The translations under genes and the position numbers were made by a program. A stretch of 51,926 nt of DNA from Ruminococcus flavefaciens 007c (GTDB taxonomy: Bacteria; Bacillota; Clostridia; Oscillospirales; Ruminococcaceae), in assembly GCF_000571935.1 (NCBI RefSeq), contig NZ_ATAX01000019.1:1-51926 (forward strand), written 5' to 3'. Under the pieces are notes generated by a model. The model ran no database searches, was not told where the DNA came from, and saw nothing but the letters and a program-made list of their open reading frames with translations. Shown piece by piece: positions 51,919 to 51,926 of the stretch. How positions within the stretch are numbered: the stretch's first letter is position 1; each line of letters opens with the position of its first letter.

Positions 51919-51926
51919 TTTTTTAT

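Overview
The window looks like chromosomal DNA of a low-GC, Gram-positive gut or rumen Clostridium-class bacterium, most likely Ruminococcus-like (Oscillospiraceae). The pointers are type I dockerin modules with Thr/Ser-rich linkers, a BspA-type leucine-rich-repeat protein, an LPxTG-anchored S41 protease relic, C_GCAxxG_C_C proteins, a T-box leader, strong AGGAGG ribosome-binding sites and many consensus TTGACA-17-TATAAT promoters. The genus is inferred from gene content; no rRNA or full tRNA is present to confirm it.

Layout. (1) 1-5970, plus strand: the 3' part of a type I restriction operon with a DUF3800 protein, HsdR, a DUF4268 nuclease-like protein and a 76-residue unknown. (2) 5969-24294, minus strand: a Wzx/Wzy surface-polysaccharide operon. 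It reads from a promoter near 24280 through priming transferase/acetyltransferase units, an epimerase, glycosyltransferases, an acyltransferase, polymerase and flippase, then sugar-nucleotide genes (wecB, manC, manA, gmd, rmd; GDP-D-rhamnose) and a small ribbon-helix-helix protein. The upstream end is a series of decayed tandem copies of the acetyltransferase/priming-transferase unit, each with a conserved hairpin leader. (3) 24.7-31.4 kb, minus strand: an ECF-type sigma/anti-sigma pair and a 1408-residue secreted dockerin protein, next to a tRNA 3'-end relic and a 24-bp direct repeat. (4) 31.4-40.9 kb, plus strand: accessory DNA rich in relics, with a small ORF, a large hairpin, a group II intron ORF relic, a truncated DUF6765-like gene, a CHAP-dockerin-LRR protein, a broken S41 protease, a lipoprotein and a TPM-like membrane protein. 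(5) 41-45.2 kb: an MgtA-type ATPase and an integrase relic, bounded by two direct copies of a ~200-bp segment carrying the end of a thioredoxin gene. (6) 45.1-50.5 kb: a redox/metal(loid) island with small thioredoxin, ArsP-like permease, two C_GCAxxG_C_C proteins, ArsR, a chromate-transporter pair, a DUF134-NifX fusion and an MBL-fold protein. (7) 50.9 kb to the end: a MaoC-like hydratase and a T-box leader whose target gene lies outside the window.

How the parts work together. Region 2 is a complete polysaccharide assembly line apart from phosphomannomutase. Region 6 looks like one co-regulated response, with an ArsR operator on one side and a DUF134 divergent promoter on the other. The best candidates for something new are the repeated hairpin leader with a terminator in front of the polysaccharide operon, the dockerin protein with a toxin-like C-terminus, and the DUF134 promoter repeats.
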